Shown: positions 13,083-44,526, counted from the first letter of the stretch. The stretch is DNA of 64,000 bases from Alligator mississippiensis (GCF_030867095.1 NC_081830.1:37245832-37309831); one strand, 5' to 3'. Numbers and translations are program-made. Notes: generated by a model not told the origin, from the letters alone.

Positions 13083-13487
13083 TCAGACAGGAACATGGGT
13101 CTTTTCCTCAGCTGCATCACATTGGTGTCTCATTGTCATCCTGTGCTTGAATAATACAATCATGTCTTTCACCTCCCTTGTCATTTCCAGCTGGTAAGTT
13201 CCCAGGTCAGCAGTCTCCAAATACACGATCTTGCACTTTGTGCTATTAAATATAATCCCCTTTCTATTAGTCCAGTCCTTAGCCATCTGATATTTCCTAT
13301 ATGACATTCCGATCCTTCTTAGTATTGGCAGTGCCTCCCAACTTCGTGTCGTCAGAAAATTTTATTAGCGTATGCCCACTCCTCATGTCAAGGTCATTAA
13401 TGAAAGTATTAAATAAGATTGGTCCCAAGATATGTCCTTGAGGAATTCGACTAATAACTTCCCTGCAGCCCAATACTATACTTCTAA
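13083..13487 (-). mobile_element. LINE (CR1/L2-like) reverse transcriptase fragment, later part
   Basis: The - strand translation gives IVLGCREVISRIPQGHILGP, LFNTFINDLDM, then FSDDTKLGG (the active-site DD block, written FADDTKL in intact LINEs), and KGIIFNSTKCKIVYLE. It probably continues the copy at 13930-14400, with other repeats lying between. Several frame breaks. Confidence 0.75.
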
Positions 13488-13660
13488 TATAGTGATTCTA
13501 AACCTTTTTAGATTCAAGACACTTCTCGGAAAATACCAACTCTTAGTTTTTGTGGAAAAAATACTAGAGTGATTCTTTTGTTGCAAAAAGACTAAAGCAG
13601 GTCAGAATGTTTTTAAGACCATAAATTCCTATTTGAAATCTCTGGGTTTATCTTGTGAAT
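13488..13660 (-). mobile_element. Partial hAT-like element
   Basis: Starts agtgattctaaaccttttta and follows the family of 4521-4997 up to gtttatcttgtgaatcc, then stops where unrelated GC-richer DNA begins. It lies inside LINE-derived sequence. Confidence 0.6.
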
Positions 13661-13665
13661 CCTAT

Positions 13666-13905
13666 GTAGTGTGGGGGCCGAGGGGGATCCGGGAAAGGGT
13701 CGGCTGGGTTGTGGCCACAAACCCGGCACGTACAGATGGGTACTTTCGACTGCTGGAGTAGAATTAGGCACAAACGCGTACTGGTTCAAACAAAGATGGC
13801 TTTACTTACACGGTAGAGATGTACAGCGTAGGAAGAAAGTTAACTTCAAACTTCAGATACAGTTTAACCGAGGAGCTCTGATCTCATTTTCCATCCCCCC
13901 CCCTC
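13666..13905. repeat. Unclassified insert, possibly an old LTR fragment
   Basis: GC- and CpG-richer block between a truncated hAT copy and LINE sequence. Read on the - strand it has an AGTAAAG-like signal followed by a GTTTGTGCCTAATTC-like stretch, somewhat like an LTR R-U5. It ends at a C-rich run (13896-13912). No coding parts. Fossil if an LTR; the assignment is weak. Confidence 0.25.
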
Positions 13906-13929
13906 CCCCCTCCATCCTTAATTATTATT

Positions 13930-14400
13930 TCCTTCACAATTTGTTCTGAAGTCTTGCATTCTGCTGAGGTCAGACTAATGGATCTATCATGCTTAGATTC
14001 TTTTTTTTCTCCTTCCTTAGCACAGGTCCTATATATGGTATTCTCCAAGCATATAGTGCCACCTCTGCTTGCAACAATGTATTAAGGAGCCTTGCTATTG
14101 GATCTGTGATTTCACAACCCAGTGCTCAGAATTCAGGGACAGGGTTTATCTGGTCTCCAAAGCCTGAGCACATGTGGCTCTGTTCCCTCTTGGTTGTGCT
14201 AATATCCATTTTTAAGATCCTCATTTCCACTGTGTTGCTTTTGGCCCTATGTTCAAGGTCATTGTTTGTGTCAAAAGCTGAGGTAGAGTATTCATTTAGT
14301 TGTCGGGCCAGAACTAGATTATCTTTAAGCTGTTACCCATCCTTATTTCTTTATTCCTTGTTCTCTTCTTACCTATGCAGCTAAGAGCCTTTAATATCCT
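13930..14400 (-). mobile_element. LINE (CR1/L2-like) reverse transcriptase fragment
   Basis: Translating the - strand gives pieces such as RSISLTSAECKTSEQIVKE, like the NYRPISLTS block of CR1-clade reverse transcriptases, and upstream KLNEYSTSAFDT. Frames are interrupted, so it is an old remnant. The + strand open frame here is antisense. Confidence 0.6.
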
Positions 14401-15019
14401 TTGCCAGGTTCAACTCCACTTAACCTCTGTCAATTCTCACTTTATCCCTTAGCTACTTGGCGTCTCAGGGAGTGGTTGCACTGCAGTGTAGTGTAGTGAC
14501 CTTTAAGCCAGCTAGGGTATGGGGAGCAATCTAGTCACAGACTCATGGAGCGCCATGCAGGCTTATTTGCCCTGTTTCTAGCTATGATTAATAGCATTTG
14601 TTCTCCAGCCTGTGCGTGAGATCTTAAAGCTTCCTATAATAGCACTTTCCCAGTCTTATTTATCTTTCCCCTCCCATTACAATGAGCTCTATCCATATCC
14701 AGATCTGACCCTGAGGGCCCATAGCAGACTCCCAGTGCTACATTAGTAAAACCTCTTTTACTGCCCTTCCCCAAAATGATTTTAAGTCAGAGTCTGTGTT
14801 ATCACTGCTATCCTTCCTCAGTTCTTGACAGTCTGTTGTATCATTAGCACAGCTTCCAGAAGAGAGCTGGGAAATGCCTAATCCATGGTCTTGTGTTTAC
14901 AGTGCTCCCCTGAAAGCAGCAAATGTAGATTCAAAACTTTTTGGATGAGTGAGGCCTATAACCTGAGTCTCCTGTTGCCTGGGCAAGTGCTCAACCTGTC
15001 TGGCCCTATGTGCCAGATG

Positions 15020-15385
15020 AGTGGCACAGGGCCGGTCTGTGGGCTGTATCCTATACATGGGATCAGTCCATGAGCCAGATCCAGTGCAGGGTCAGCTCAC
15101 AGAACTGGTCTGCAGGTGCAGTCTGATCTCTGGCCTGACCCTGCATGTCTGGATCTGGCTGCAGAGTGACCCTGCATGCTGGCCCAAACTCACACCAGTG
15201 TGATCTAGCATGCAGAGCCAGGTTATCTGGCCAGTGCTGCTCCCTATGAGTCCAGAAATTTGGCAGCAGGGCAGTGGCAATTAACCCTGATAGTGCTCTC
15301 GCCACATTTCTGGATCTATGGGGAGACCCACAGGCTGGATGACATGGCTCTATGAGCCCGAGGTTTAGCACCACTGCCCTGGTCT
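15020..15385. mobile_element. Repeat element related to 57735-58068
   Basis: Shares 'gatctagcatgca', 'caggctggatgacatgg' and 'tccatgagccagatcc'-like words with the element at 57735-58068. Edges are imprecise and there is no coding content. Confidence 0.45.
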
Positions 15386-15939
15386 AAAACATACAAGGGG
15401 TCTCTTCCACCCCCACATCATGGGTTTTTGCCCAGCTACAATTTCAGGTTCTGGGCAAGTGTAGAACATGGTATGTACCTGTCTGGCCAGAACAAAGCCC
15501 AACTGACATGAGGACACTGTTGTTTGGCACTGTAGATTTTGCATTAGAGCCAAACCCTGCAGTTATGTGGCTACAGAGCTGCCATTTAAGAACTTATAGC
15601 AAAATAGAATCCTGTCCCTAGTGTCTGCCTATCCCTGGCACTTAATAGCCTCCAATCTCATAACTCCTCTCAGATCAGCAAGATCTAGTTTGAAATGACC
15701 AGGAATCCGGGTTTTCCATTTCCCACAGAAAAACAGAGAAAACCACAAGATTTCCCATTTTTATCAGAGAAAAATGGATTTTACCTTTTAGCAGAGAAAC
15801 CCATGGATTTCATGTGTTTGCAATTAGCTCTGCAGGCGGGCAGAGTTCCAGCCTGCAAGAGCTAATTGCAAAAAGGGTGGGGAAAACCCCAGTCCTGGGG
15901 GCGGGGGAGGGAGAGGGGGAAGGGCGGACCTGACATGCA

Positions 15940-16175
15940 CAGGACATAACACCCTTACCTGCCACAAGTATAGCAGGGGGACCATGGCAAACAATGCTTT
16001 GCTTCTGTAAAAGTTGTTAATGTAAGTTCAAGAGATCCCAGGCAGAGGGCAGTGGTCCACAGTATAAAGGAAGGCAAAAACCCCAGGTCCATACCAGTTT
16101 GACTGCAGGGTAAAATTCCTTCCTGACCCCAAATATGGCAATCAGTCTGAGCCTGAAATTGGGGCGTGGGGGGAG
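15940..16175 (-). mobile_element. CR1 3'-UTR fragment
   Basis: The reverse complement of the CR1 tail seen at 18535-18790 and 22990-23220. It includes the shared ttggggtcaggaagga-type phrase and tgtggcaggt(t)agggtgttat. Confidence 0.7.
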
Positions 16176-16184
16176 GGGTTAATA

Positions 16185-16290
16185 ACTGTATAATGAAAGT
16201 ATTAAATAAGATTGGTCCCAAGGCATGTCCTTGAGGAATTCCACTAATAACTTCCCTGCAGTCCAATACTATACTGTTATTAAAACTGCA
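16185..16290 (-). mobile_element. LINE reverse transcriptase fragment
   Basis: The - strand reads SIVLDCREVISGIPQGHALG then PILFNTFI, paralogous to 13410-13487. Bounded by CR1 tail pieces on both sides. Confidence 0.7.
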
Positions 16291-16415
16291 AAGGTTATTA
16301 AAACAAGCTTGAGAGAGCCAGCCAAGATAGTGGGCACACACTCAACTACAGAAGAAAACAAAAACCACCACAGTCCATGCCAATATAACCATAGGGTAAA
16401 AATTATAGTATTCAA
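16285..16415 (-). mobile_element. CR1 3'-UTR fragment (inverted relative to 18600-18720)
   Basis: Reverse complement of 18600-18720: atagtgggcacacactcaac, gaaaacaaaaaccaccacag and ccatgccaatataaccatag all match in inverse orientation. Confidence 0.75.
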
Positions 16416-16599
16416 AACTGATTGGCCAAGAGAGTTGTCCATCATGTTGCTCACCCATCCCCTCAGTGCTGATTGACTGAGAGAGCTGTTGAGCCAGCAT
16501 TTTATTTTTAGTAATTATTTTTTTATTTTGCAGATTCCCCAGACAATTCCCAATTTCTCAGTTTCTGTGAAATCAGTGAATTTGCCAGTTAAGTATAGT

Positions 16600-17035
16600 A
16601 GAACATAGGCATAGCTATGCCTAGATCATCCCCAGCCAGTTGCTGTCCAACCTCTTCTTGAACGCCTCCAGTGACTGAGAGTCCACAACGTCTCTAGCAA
16701 GTCTATTCTACTGATTCACTATTCCAACAGTGAAGGCATTTTCCTGATACCCAGTCTAAACTTACTTTGCTGTATTTTCAAGCCATTGGTCCACATCCTA
16801 CTTTTTGCTGCAAGAGAAAAGAGGTGTTTTCCTTCTTGTTTATGGCAGCCCTTCATATATTTGAAGATTGCTGTCATGTCTCCTCTTAAACGCCTTTTCC
16901 ACAGGCTGAACATACCTAGCTCTTTCAGCTGCACCTCATATGACTTGTTTTCCAAGCCCTTTATCATTTTTGTTGCTCACCTCTGGACCCTCTCTAACTT
17001 CTCCACATCTTTTTTTTAAATGTGGAGCCTGGAAA
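16600..17035 (-). mobile_element. CR1 LINE fragment, ORF2 C-terminal region
   Basis: The - strand open segment 16967-16719 reads ELGMFSLWKRRLRGDMTAIF then KYMKGCHKQEG, the conserved region after the reverse transcriptase in CR1 ORF2. The 5' and 3' ends are degenerate. Confidence 0.8.
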
Positions 17036-18084
17036 TGCTTGACAGGATGGCCAACAGGACATGCCAGTCAGGTCCCTTAGCCTCATGCCAGTCTACATAG
17101 CTCCAACAGCCTTCCTTCCACACTAAGGCCAGTGGGTATTTCTGGGTGGGGAAAGAGCTGGTGGAAGCAATCCATAAATAGAAGTGATCATGAATAAATG
17201 TACCCAACACTCTTCACAGCCATGCATCCCTGGATTCCTCCCTGGAGAACAGGTATATTGGTAACATGGAATTTATGTACATAGGTTACCACTCTCCTTG
17301 GGTGTTTAGTTTTGTTATAATAGCATGTTGGGTTTTTTCATGTTATCATGATTTGACAGAAGCTGGAGTGTCTACATTGATGATTGCTAATGAATTATTT
17401 TGTTACTTAATCCCTGGGTGTGTCAGTATTTGGGAAAGAAATGAGAACCAGGGATTTCAAAACAAAGATGTTGATGGAGCTTCAGATTAATAATACATGA
17501 CATTGATTTTCTCATCCATAAATAGATACAACTGACTAATGGTGTGCACTCATTATTCCTTCCCCCACGTCTTTCTCCAAAACAAGGATGTCCTTTACTT
17601 CCCTTTCTTGAACGCAGCCCCTGTGATGCACTTTCTGGCTGTTTGTAACAGTTCACTAAACCAGCATAGGCACTGGCCCATTTCTGGCCAGGGTACCTGG
17701 TACCTTCCTCCTTCCCCTCACACATGCTAGGCAGTGTACAGTACACCCTAAGCGCAGGAATGGCTATGGGGCCATTCACATCCAAACAGGTTTGTGGGCA
17801 GCACCATGTTGCCTTCAGTCACATGTTCCACTACCATCCTGCCACTCACCAGTTTGCAATAACTGCTGCTCTACTGGGTCTTCTAGAATATGGTTTGGAC
17901 ATCATAAGTCCGGACAGCAAGGGATGGGCCAATTCTCCTAAAGTGATCGTGGATGTAGACTCCTCCTTAATATCCAGATTACTGGGAGGAATCAAGTTCC
18001 TGCTATCCAAGTATGTAAACATCAGCTCCTTGAGAAAGTTATTGTGCTTGAAATTCCATCTGCAATCAATTAGGCCTATTTAAT

Positions 18085-18917
18085 GAGCCATCTGTATCTT
18101 TCAAATATCTGAAGAGCAGTCTTCAAATATCTGAAGGGCTCCATAAAAAAGAGGAAAAGCATCTCTTCTCTCTTGCTTCAGAGTAGGATGCAGATCATTG
18201 GCTTGAAGTTGCAGTGAAGTAGGTTATTTATCAGGAAAAAACTTCTTCACTGTTAAAGCAGTGAAGTAGCAAAATAGACTGTCTTGGCAAGCTGTGGAAC
18301 CTCCATCATTGGAGGTGGTCAAGAAGAGGTTTGATAAACATCAGATACTTGCTACACTTGTATTCTGCTATTGGTATTTCCCATGCTTCTGGGCTTTGCT
18401 GGCTGCCATATGGGGCTGGGAAGGAATTTTTTCCCCTCCTGCTGCTACATGCATCAGGATTTTTTCTGTCTCCCTCAGAAACTGGGGATTTTGAGTGGGG
18501 TGTGCCAGTGCTCCTTCTGGGACTTAAAACCAGAGGTTCCTAGCTAGAGGATCTTTCCCTTGCCTCAGAGTCAGACTGATCACCATGTTTGGGGTCAGGA
18601 AGGATATGTAGCCCTATGGTTATATTGGCATGGACTGTGGTGGTTTTTGTTTTCTTCTGTAGTTGAGTGTGTGCCCACTATCTTGGTTCTCTCAAGTGTG
18701 TTTTAATAACCTTTGCAGCAGCAAGATGCTGGCTGCTGTGGTCCTTCTACTTTACCTGTGGCAGGTTAGGGTGTTATTTCTCGTAATTGTGCCAGGTTTG
18801 ACTGTGTAATTTTGCTAATAGGTGAGACAATGGATTTTAATGGGATGGTTGGATAGGAATGATCCTGCCTCACGAAGGGTGATGGACTAATATCCCTGCT
18901 TTTCTATGAGTCTATGA
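18085..18917 (+). mobile_element. CR1 LINE 3' end
   Basis: + strand CR1: end of ORF2 (PSLEVVKKRFDKHQ near 18300), 3' UTR, and a tail finishing near cttttctatgagtctatgat. A small direct duplication of cttcaaatatctgaag occurs near 18101-18140. Confidence 0.8.
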
Positions 18918-20189
18918 TTCTGGCTGCTATATTCATGAGCATCTTGTGGGAGCAGACAAGAGTCACATGTGCCATGACTGGCCCCAGTCCAGTTCAAAAA
19001 GCCCATCGTCTCAAAGCCAGCTGCTATTTTGGGATGTTAGCAATTGCCACCCCATGTGCATGAATCAACAGTAATTGCCTCACAAACCTTCAAAGTTATG
19101 TCACTGAGATTTGCAAACATTAAACTGGTTACCATTAGTCTGCAGAAGTTTGAGGTAGCCAGCTTCCAGATAATAAAAGTAATTTTTCTGATCTGATATT
19201 ACCTCTCATCTGCATACCTATATGCCACTGAAGAGCTGGGTCAAGATCTGGAGTCACGGCTGTTCTGCATCAGAATGTAGCCCTACCTCTCTCTGCCTGT
19301 GGTCCTGCTCCAGAATTGCTGGCCAACACTGTGGGATCCCATAGCATTTAGAGTGGGTGCTCTAACCCAAAAAACAACCACCTAAGTCACCTGGGGGCTG
19401 AAGACTTACTGTATGTCAGTCCTACAAAACAATTCTTTGATGATTTTCCCCACAGCCATAACCACCTCCACCTCACCATCTTCATAATTCTGTGCACAGG
19501 AACAGCAGAAGGATTACTGACAAGATTAATGAGACAGTTTGTTGGGATACACTCCCAATGTACTCATTTAATGTAAGCATATGTGTGTGTGAGAGAGACA
19601 GAAAAAGAAAGAGAACCATTACCATTTTGGTTAACACCAGGGACTCAACAGGCACAGTTGAAACATGAGTCTTTAGAACACACTACAGCTGGGTCAGTAA
19701 CTAACTCACATCTACTGTGGACTGGATAGACATATAACACACACTGATGAATAGCTTACACATGTGCAGAGCCCTCCCACATTGCTGCACAGCTGGGGCC
19801 CAGGTGCTTTTTCTTCCCATACCCTAGCAATTGGCTTTCATATCTGGATACTTGCTTTATTTACTTATTTATTCCAAAGTTTTAATGCTGTTGCACTTTT
19901 CTGGTTCCCCCGAAGCAAGGGACTAGGTGTGTCCTGGATACAGCTGTCATGTTTCATGGGGCTGGCCCTACACGTATCACCAACCAGCCCAACCTGCCCC
20001 AGAACTGGAAGGCAAAGTGTGGAGTTAATCTGGGTATTTGTAAGGTGTGGCTCTTTGTCTAAAGCTTCTCAACTGAAAGGCATCACGTCTGAACTCAAAA
20101 GTGCTGCCTCTCTCTACACACTCTCATGGCTGCCAAAACCACAGACATTTGCAACGCCAGTTGTTGTTTTCACTTCTCTTCCTTTAGGC

Positions 20190-20498
20190 CAGTGATTGTC
20201 AACCAGGGTGTTGCAGCACCTGGGGGTGCCTTGATATCCTTTGAGGGGTGCCATGCAATGTCAGCGCTGTTAGGTGTACAAACATGATTCACAAGGTAAA
20301 CCCAGAGATTTCAAATAGGAATCCATAGTGTCCAAACTATTTTGACCTGTTGTGGTCTTTCTAAATTCTTTGCAGCAGCAGAATTGCTTTATTTTTCTAT
20401 AGTTACTAAATGACTGAAAACTAAGAGCGGGCATTTTCCAAGGGCTGCCTTGAGATTATTAGGGGGTGCATTGAAACTGAAATGGTTGCAAACCACTG
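20190..20498. mobile_element. hAT-like element with perfect 8-bp target duplication
   Basis: 309 bases, from cagtgattgtcaacc to ggttgcaaaccactg, flanked by CTTTAGGC on both sides (20182-20189, 20499-20506). It is the cleanest copy of the family also seen at 4521-4997, 13488-13660 and 43588-43850. Confidence 0.85.
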
Positions 20499-21339
20499 CT
20501 TTAGGCACTGGCCTTTTAAGTGTAACAAAGTGGCAGGTCGGGAAGGTGCTAACCTCAGGCTGCAGCTTCCTAGTTTAGATCTTTGTTGCAATCCAGGGAC
20601 TTGTTTCACAACTGGGCCACTTTTGCCATGGCTTTTAGCAAGCATGGTAAGGTAGCACCAGCAAACAAAATGGCCATTTGGAAAAACCTGTGTGTACAGG
20701 TACCTGCAACTGGGCCTGTTTGATGGAGAGATGTCTGTTTTACTAGTTAGAAAGAGTCCAAGTCAGATTTGAAAGGTGACCTGAGCACAGGATTTCAGAT
20801 GGGTTTGTTTGATGTGCGTGGTAATTTCTTCAGGAAGTATCTTTTCCAACTTGTTCCTTTTTTTTTTCTAAGAAATAACATGAAGTCATGTGTACTCTGC
20901 TCTGCTTCATTGGATGAAGGATGCTCATGATGAGCAATTGGCTTGTCTATGGAAAGGTAAGAAGGCGATCTTCAACAAAGGCTTCTTTACTCAAAACCAT
21001 AGTCAGAGAGGTAATAATGGGGGGGGAAAAAAACAATTAGCAAAATGTGTCATCTAGTTTGTTTAAAACCAGTCTCTCCCTCTATTATCTACCTTGTCTT
21101 CCCCTTGATCTGATGGTGCTATTGTTGGCACTGGCCCTGTCACCCTGCCAGCTTCAGCCATGACAGGACCTGGATTCCCAGAGTAAAACCAAGCAGGGAA
21201 AAGAATAATGCTGTAGAAAACCTCTGGGGTCTACTGCACTGGACTTCAAAGAGCCTCCCCAAGGCATCCCCTTCAAAATGATGCTGCTCTTGCACACAAG
21301 TGTGTCCTTAGTGGTGCCCACGTGATAGCCTAAACGTAG

Positions 21340-21454
21340 AGGCTTGTATGTATGCGTATATGTCTGTGTCATATATGTGTATGTGTGTGCGTATATATGT
21401 GGCAATGGAGACGTGTGTGCATGTGCCTGTATATGTATGCGTGCGTGTATATGC

Positions 21455-21491
<37 letters not shown>

Positions 21492-21530
21492 TGAGTATGC
21501 GTGCAAATAAGTGAGTGTGTGTGCGTACAG
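21340..21530. repeat. TG/TATG-rich microsatellite
   Basis: Alternating purine-pyrimidine sequence dominated by TG, TATG and CGTA words, with a pure (TG) run of over 20 bases around 21464-21488. Immediately upstream of the CpG island. Confidence 0.95.
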
Positions 21531-21534
21531 ACAG

Positions 21535-22235
21535 AGCGCGGACTGGCCCGTCCAGTCCCCTCCGGGCACACGGAGAACCTCGCTCCCTCCTGGGAGCCGG
21601 CCGCGGTGGTCCAGGACACGGTGGGTGGGGCAGCCCGGGGCCCGCTGGGGCTTGTGGTTCCAGCCGTCTGCGCCGCGGGCCTACATGCCCCAGCATGCCC
21701 CGCGCGCGCCCCGGGGCCTGCCGGCTGCCGTAGTCCCCGCGCGCGTCAGCCCCGGCCGGGAACTGCCGCTCCCAGGAGGCCGCGCGGCCGGGGCCGCCCT
21801 CGCGCCGCGCCACTGCCTGCCCCGCCCCGCCCCGCCCCCGCGAGCGCGGCGTCCCCAGGCGGTCCCGCAGCGCCCGCTGCCTGCGCACGAGCCGGTCCCG
21901 CACCGCCATGGGGCGCGCACCTCAACGGGCCCCCCGGCCCTAGGGCGGGTGGGCGGGCGGGTAGGGGCAACGGCTGCTGCGGGGCGGGGCGGGACGCTGG
22001 GCCGGGCTGGGGGCACTGGGAGCGCCCCTGGAGGTCGTGGGGAGGCGCTGGGCAGGCTGGGACGGGGCTGACAGCAGCCCGGGGGTGTGCAGGGCCGGCC
22101 AGGCTGGTGTTGGCTCTCCGGAGGCCCCAGAGGGTGTGTGGTTGGGAGGCGGCGGCAGCCCCTGGCCTGGTGCGGGCACGAGCGGGGTGGGGGGCGCTCG
22201 CTGGCAGCCAGGTGGGCACGGGGCACCTGGAGTAG
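21535..22235 (+). promoter_or_regulatory. STK25: CpG-island promoter of STK25
   Basis: About 700 bases of very GC- and CpG-rich sequence directly upstream of the STK25 start exon, in clear contrast to its AT-balanced surroundings. Repeated GC boxes (ccccgcccc near 21820-21840, ggggcgggg near 21979) suit Sp1/KLF binding, and no TATA box is evident. This is the expected place for the transcription start and a non-coding or partly coding first exon. Long open frames on both strands here come from high GC content and are not genes. Whether it also fires on the - strand cannot be told from sequence. Confidence 0.85.
21648..21780. promoter_or_regulatory. Cluster of ZNF143/THAP11-like promoter motifs
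   Basis: Several imperfect copies of the vertebrate promoter motif ACTACAAYTCCCAGCATGC lie in the CpG island. They are ctacatgccccagcatgcc at 21681-21699, aactgccgctcccaggaggc at 21761-21780, and an opposite-strand form in gggcttgtggttcc at 21648-21661. Each differs at a few positions, so binding is inference. Confidence 0.4.
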
Positions 22236-22356
22236 AGCAGCTGCGTTCTTGCCTCTCCCAGCTCATCCGCGGAGGAGCTAGCATTGCCCCTGGGCTGTGC
22301 CGCACGCCTCCCGCTGCCTGGCTTGGTGGAAGTGGATGTCTGACCAGCCTGGGGAC

Positions 22357-42181
<19,825 letters not shown>

Positions 42182-43587
42182 CGTCAACGTTTCTTGCTGC
42201 TGTTTTGGGGGAAGGGAGGATTTTTTCAGTTTCATGAGAACTACATCTCTAATTCAGACACCATCTGCTGTTGGATGTAACATTGTGCTATGGACTCCAG
42301 GACATTTCAGAGCCTTCATATACATATTTCCATGACAACCCAGGGTGAGGTTCACAATGCAAGTACAATTTAGACCTTTTGTGGAGCCCAGGAAGGGCGG
42401 TCTAATTGTTTTTACAATGTACTCGATGCAGTTTTTAATGGTTTTTTCTCCCTGTTGATTTGATTCAGAGCTTGCTATAGGTAAATTCTGGCTTCTGGAG
42501 ACAGAGGTTCTCTTGGACCCAAATGTGTTTCAGAGAGAAGCATGCTGAGGTAGCTCTCCTCTTCACAGGGGAAGTGTACACGAACTGTGTTGTACAAGCA
42601 GCACAGGCATGTCTGCAGCTTTCCATACACTACAACATCCAGTAGAGTCAGAGCAGCCTTCTGGCCCTACGACAGGTTTCTCCTTCAGTCTTGTTGTACA
42701 TTAGGGAGGCAGCAGTTTGCTGCCACTGCCACCACCTTGCATTCACGTAGTGGGTTTGCTGACTGTGCTTCCTCGGGTTCTGAGGGTGCCATTTCATACT
42801 AGTCATTGGCTAATCTGTACCAGCCTAGACCAGAACTCGCCTCAGTACAGAGGACCAAGGCTGGGGCAGTTGTTTGGCTTGGCCCCTCCCAGAAGTGGCT
42901 GAGGAACCACCTCATGTTCCCTTTGCAGTCTGAGCGCTGCTCCTTGAATCACCAGACATGCTGTGAACCAGAAGGCTCCCTGTAGCCCTACCCATCAAGG
43001 ATATTCAGTGCCCTGGCTAGCTCCTCAGCAATGAGTAGTTATGTCTTAGCAAAGGGACATCTACCCGTCAGCCAAAGACATTTAAAGCTGAAGCCTGATG
43101 TGTAATTTATGCTAATTACAATGACTGAATTCCATGCAATTCCACTGTCAGGGAAGTCAGAACTTCCAAGGCTAGTGGTTAGCCAGCAACAATGGTGGCT
43201 CTAATGCTGTACTTGAGACAGCAAAGCCAATTTCTCGCCACCCCCTGCACCCCCTTTCTGTTTTCCCCTCTGAACTTTCTCTTAAAACTTGGAGCTAAAC
43301 TACTTGAAGCCAAAAGTACAGTCCGCCTGAGGAGCTGCATCTCTGGCTGCTCTATAGCAAAGATAACATCTGCCAACATGTTACCTGCACAAGCTGTTTC
43401 ATTGATGGAACTGCAACTGGCTTTGCTTTCTCTACCATGCTACTCTAGGCACCAAATGTCAGTTCTTTATTTCATGTTGTGAGTTCTACGCTAAGCAAGT
43501 ACACTCAGGAGCAGGAAGGAAAGTGGGTTTGAGAAGAGCCAAGATCAACATTTTGAAAGTGGGGTTTTCAAAAATAAGCATGTAAGG

Positions 43588-43850
43588 CAGTGATTCTCAA
43601 CCAGGGTGCCATGAGGTCCTTTCAAGGGTGATGCACAAAACTCTGGCACTGTTAGGTGTGCAAACATCTGCACGATTCACAAGATAAACCTGGAGATTTC
43701 CCATAAGAATGCATAGTGTCAAAAACATTCTGTCATCTTCCTGAGAACAATTGCTCTAGAATTTTTTCCACAGTCGAACAGAACAAGTGAAAGTGAAGAG
43801 CTGGCATTTTCTGAGGGCTGCCTTGAGTCTAAAAAAGTTGAGAACCACTG
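43588..43850. mobile_element. hAT-like element in STK25 3' UTR
   Basis: From cagtgattctcaaccaggg to aaaagttgagaaccactg, 263 bases, same family as 20190-20498. Flanking 8-mers atgtaagg and atcacagg match at 5 of 8 positions. Confidence 0.75.
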
Positions 43851-44526
43851 ATCACAGGGATGGATCTTTAACTCCCAGGAAAATAGATGCCTTTATTTCT
43901 TTAAGACATGGAATACTATTAAAAGTCTGGGTCTAAAAAGAGTTACCTACATAAGCAGTGTGACTTCATAGCTGCAGTTGCTCAGTCCTTCTAGAGCACC
44001 TGGTGTGTAAACCTTGATTCTGGTTCTTACCTCAAGCACACAGATTTCAGAACACAGGACCAGTCATCTCTGTTTACTTGTAACCCTTCACTCAGTCTGG
44101 TGCAGTTCATGTTAGCATATGATTATCTTTGCTGCTTCTCTGTGACAGGCTGGGTGAGTGATATTGCATGTCTGGTAGCCACTAGCAAGACAGTAGCTGA
44201 GGCCTGAAGCCTGGCCTAATGCAAAACCCTGTTTTCTGTGGTCTCCTTCAAGAAGAGCAGTGAGCGGGCAGATGGGACACTCAGCCAGGCCAAAGGGAGA
44301 GGCTCCTGGTTAGCATAAAGGCACCTGAAAGTTTTGTGTTGCGTTTGTAACTGCTGCTTGTGATGGTAGCAGATTGTGTAAAAGGTACCTTGTATTATCC
44401 TTCACATGCACTGCAGTGTCATGAGTAAAGTTTTTAAAGGAAACAGTCCCCAGAGATTGCCTCCAGTATTCAAAGCAAAAACAAGTTTAGTTTTTAAAAG
44501 AGCATTGAAAGGGATCCACCACTTTC

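Larger units (their letters stand above)
1..21340. other. Gene-free, transposon-rich region upstream of STK25
   Basis: I find no exon with convincing splice borders and protein similarity on either strand. In human the next gene past the STK25 5' side is BOK, which would be on the - strand here; none of its conserved peptide is seen, so it probably starts left of the window. The region holds hAT, PIF/Harbinger-like, CR1 and SINE-like remnants listed separately. The rest (for example 1030-3650, 5000-7990, 9410-13080 and 18920-20180) shows unique-looking or unrecognised sequence. Confidence 0.6.

Noticed and set aside
13989-14384. 131-codon + strand frame
   Set aside because: It is antisense to LINE reverse transcriptase sequence readable on the - strand.
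1-21000. BOK gene expected on the STK25 5' side by synteny
   Set aside because: No BH-domain-like peptide with splice borders was found on the - strand. It probably lies left of the window.
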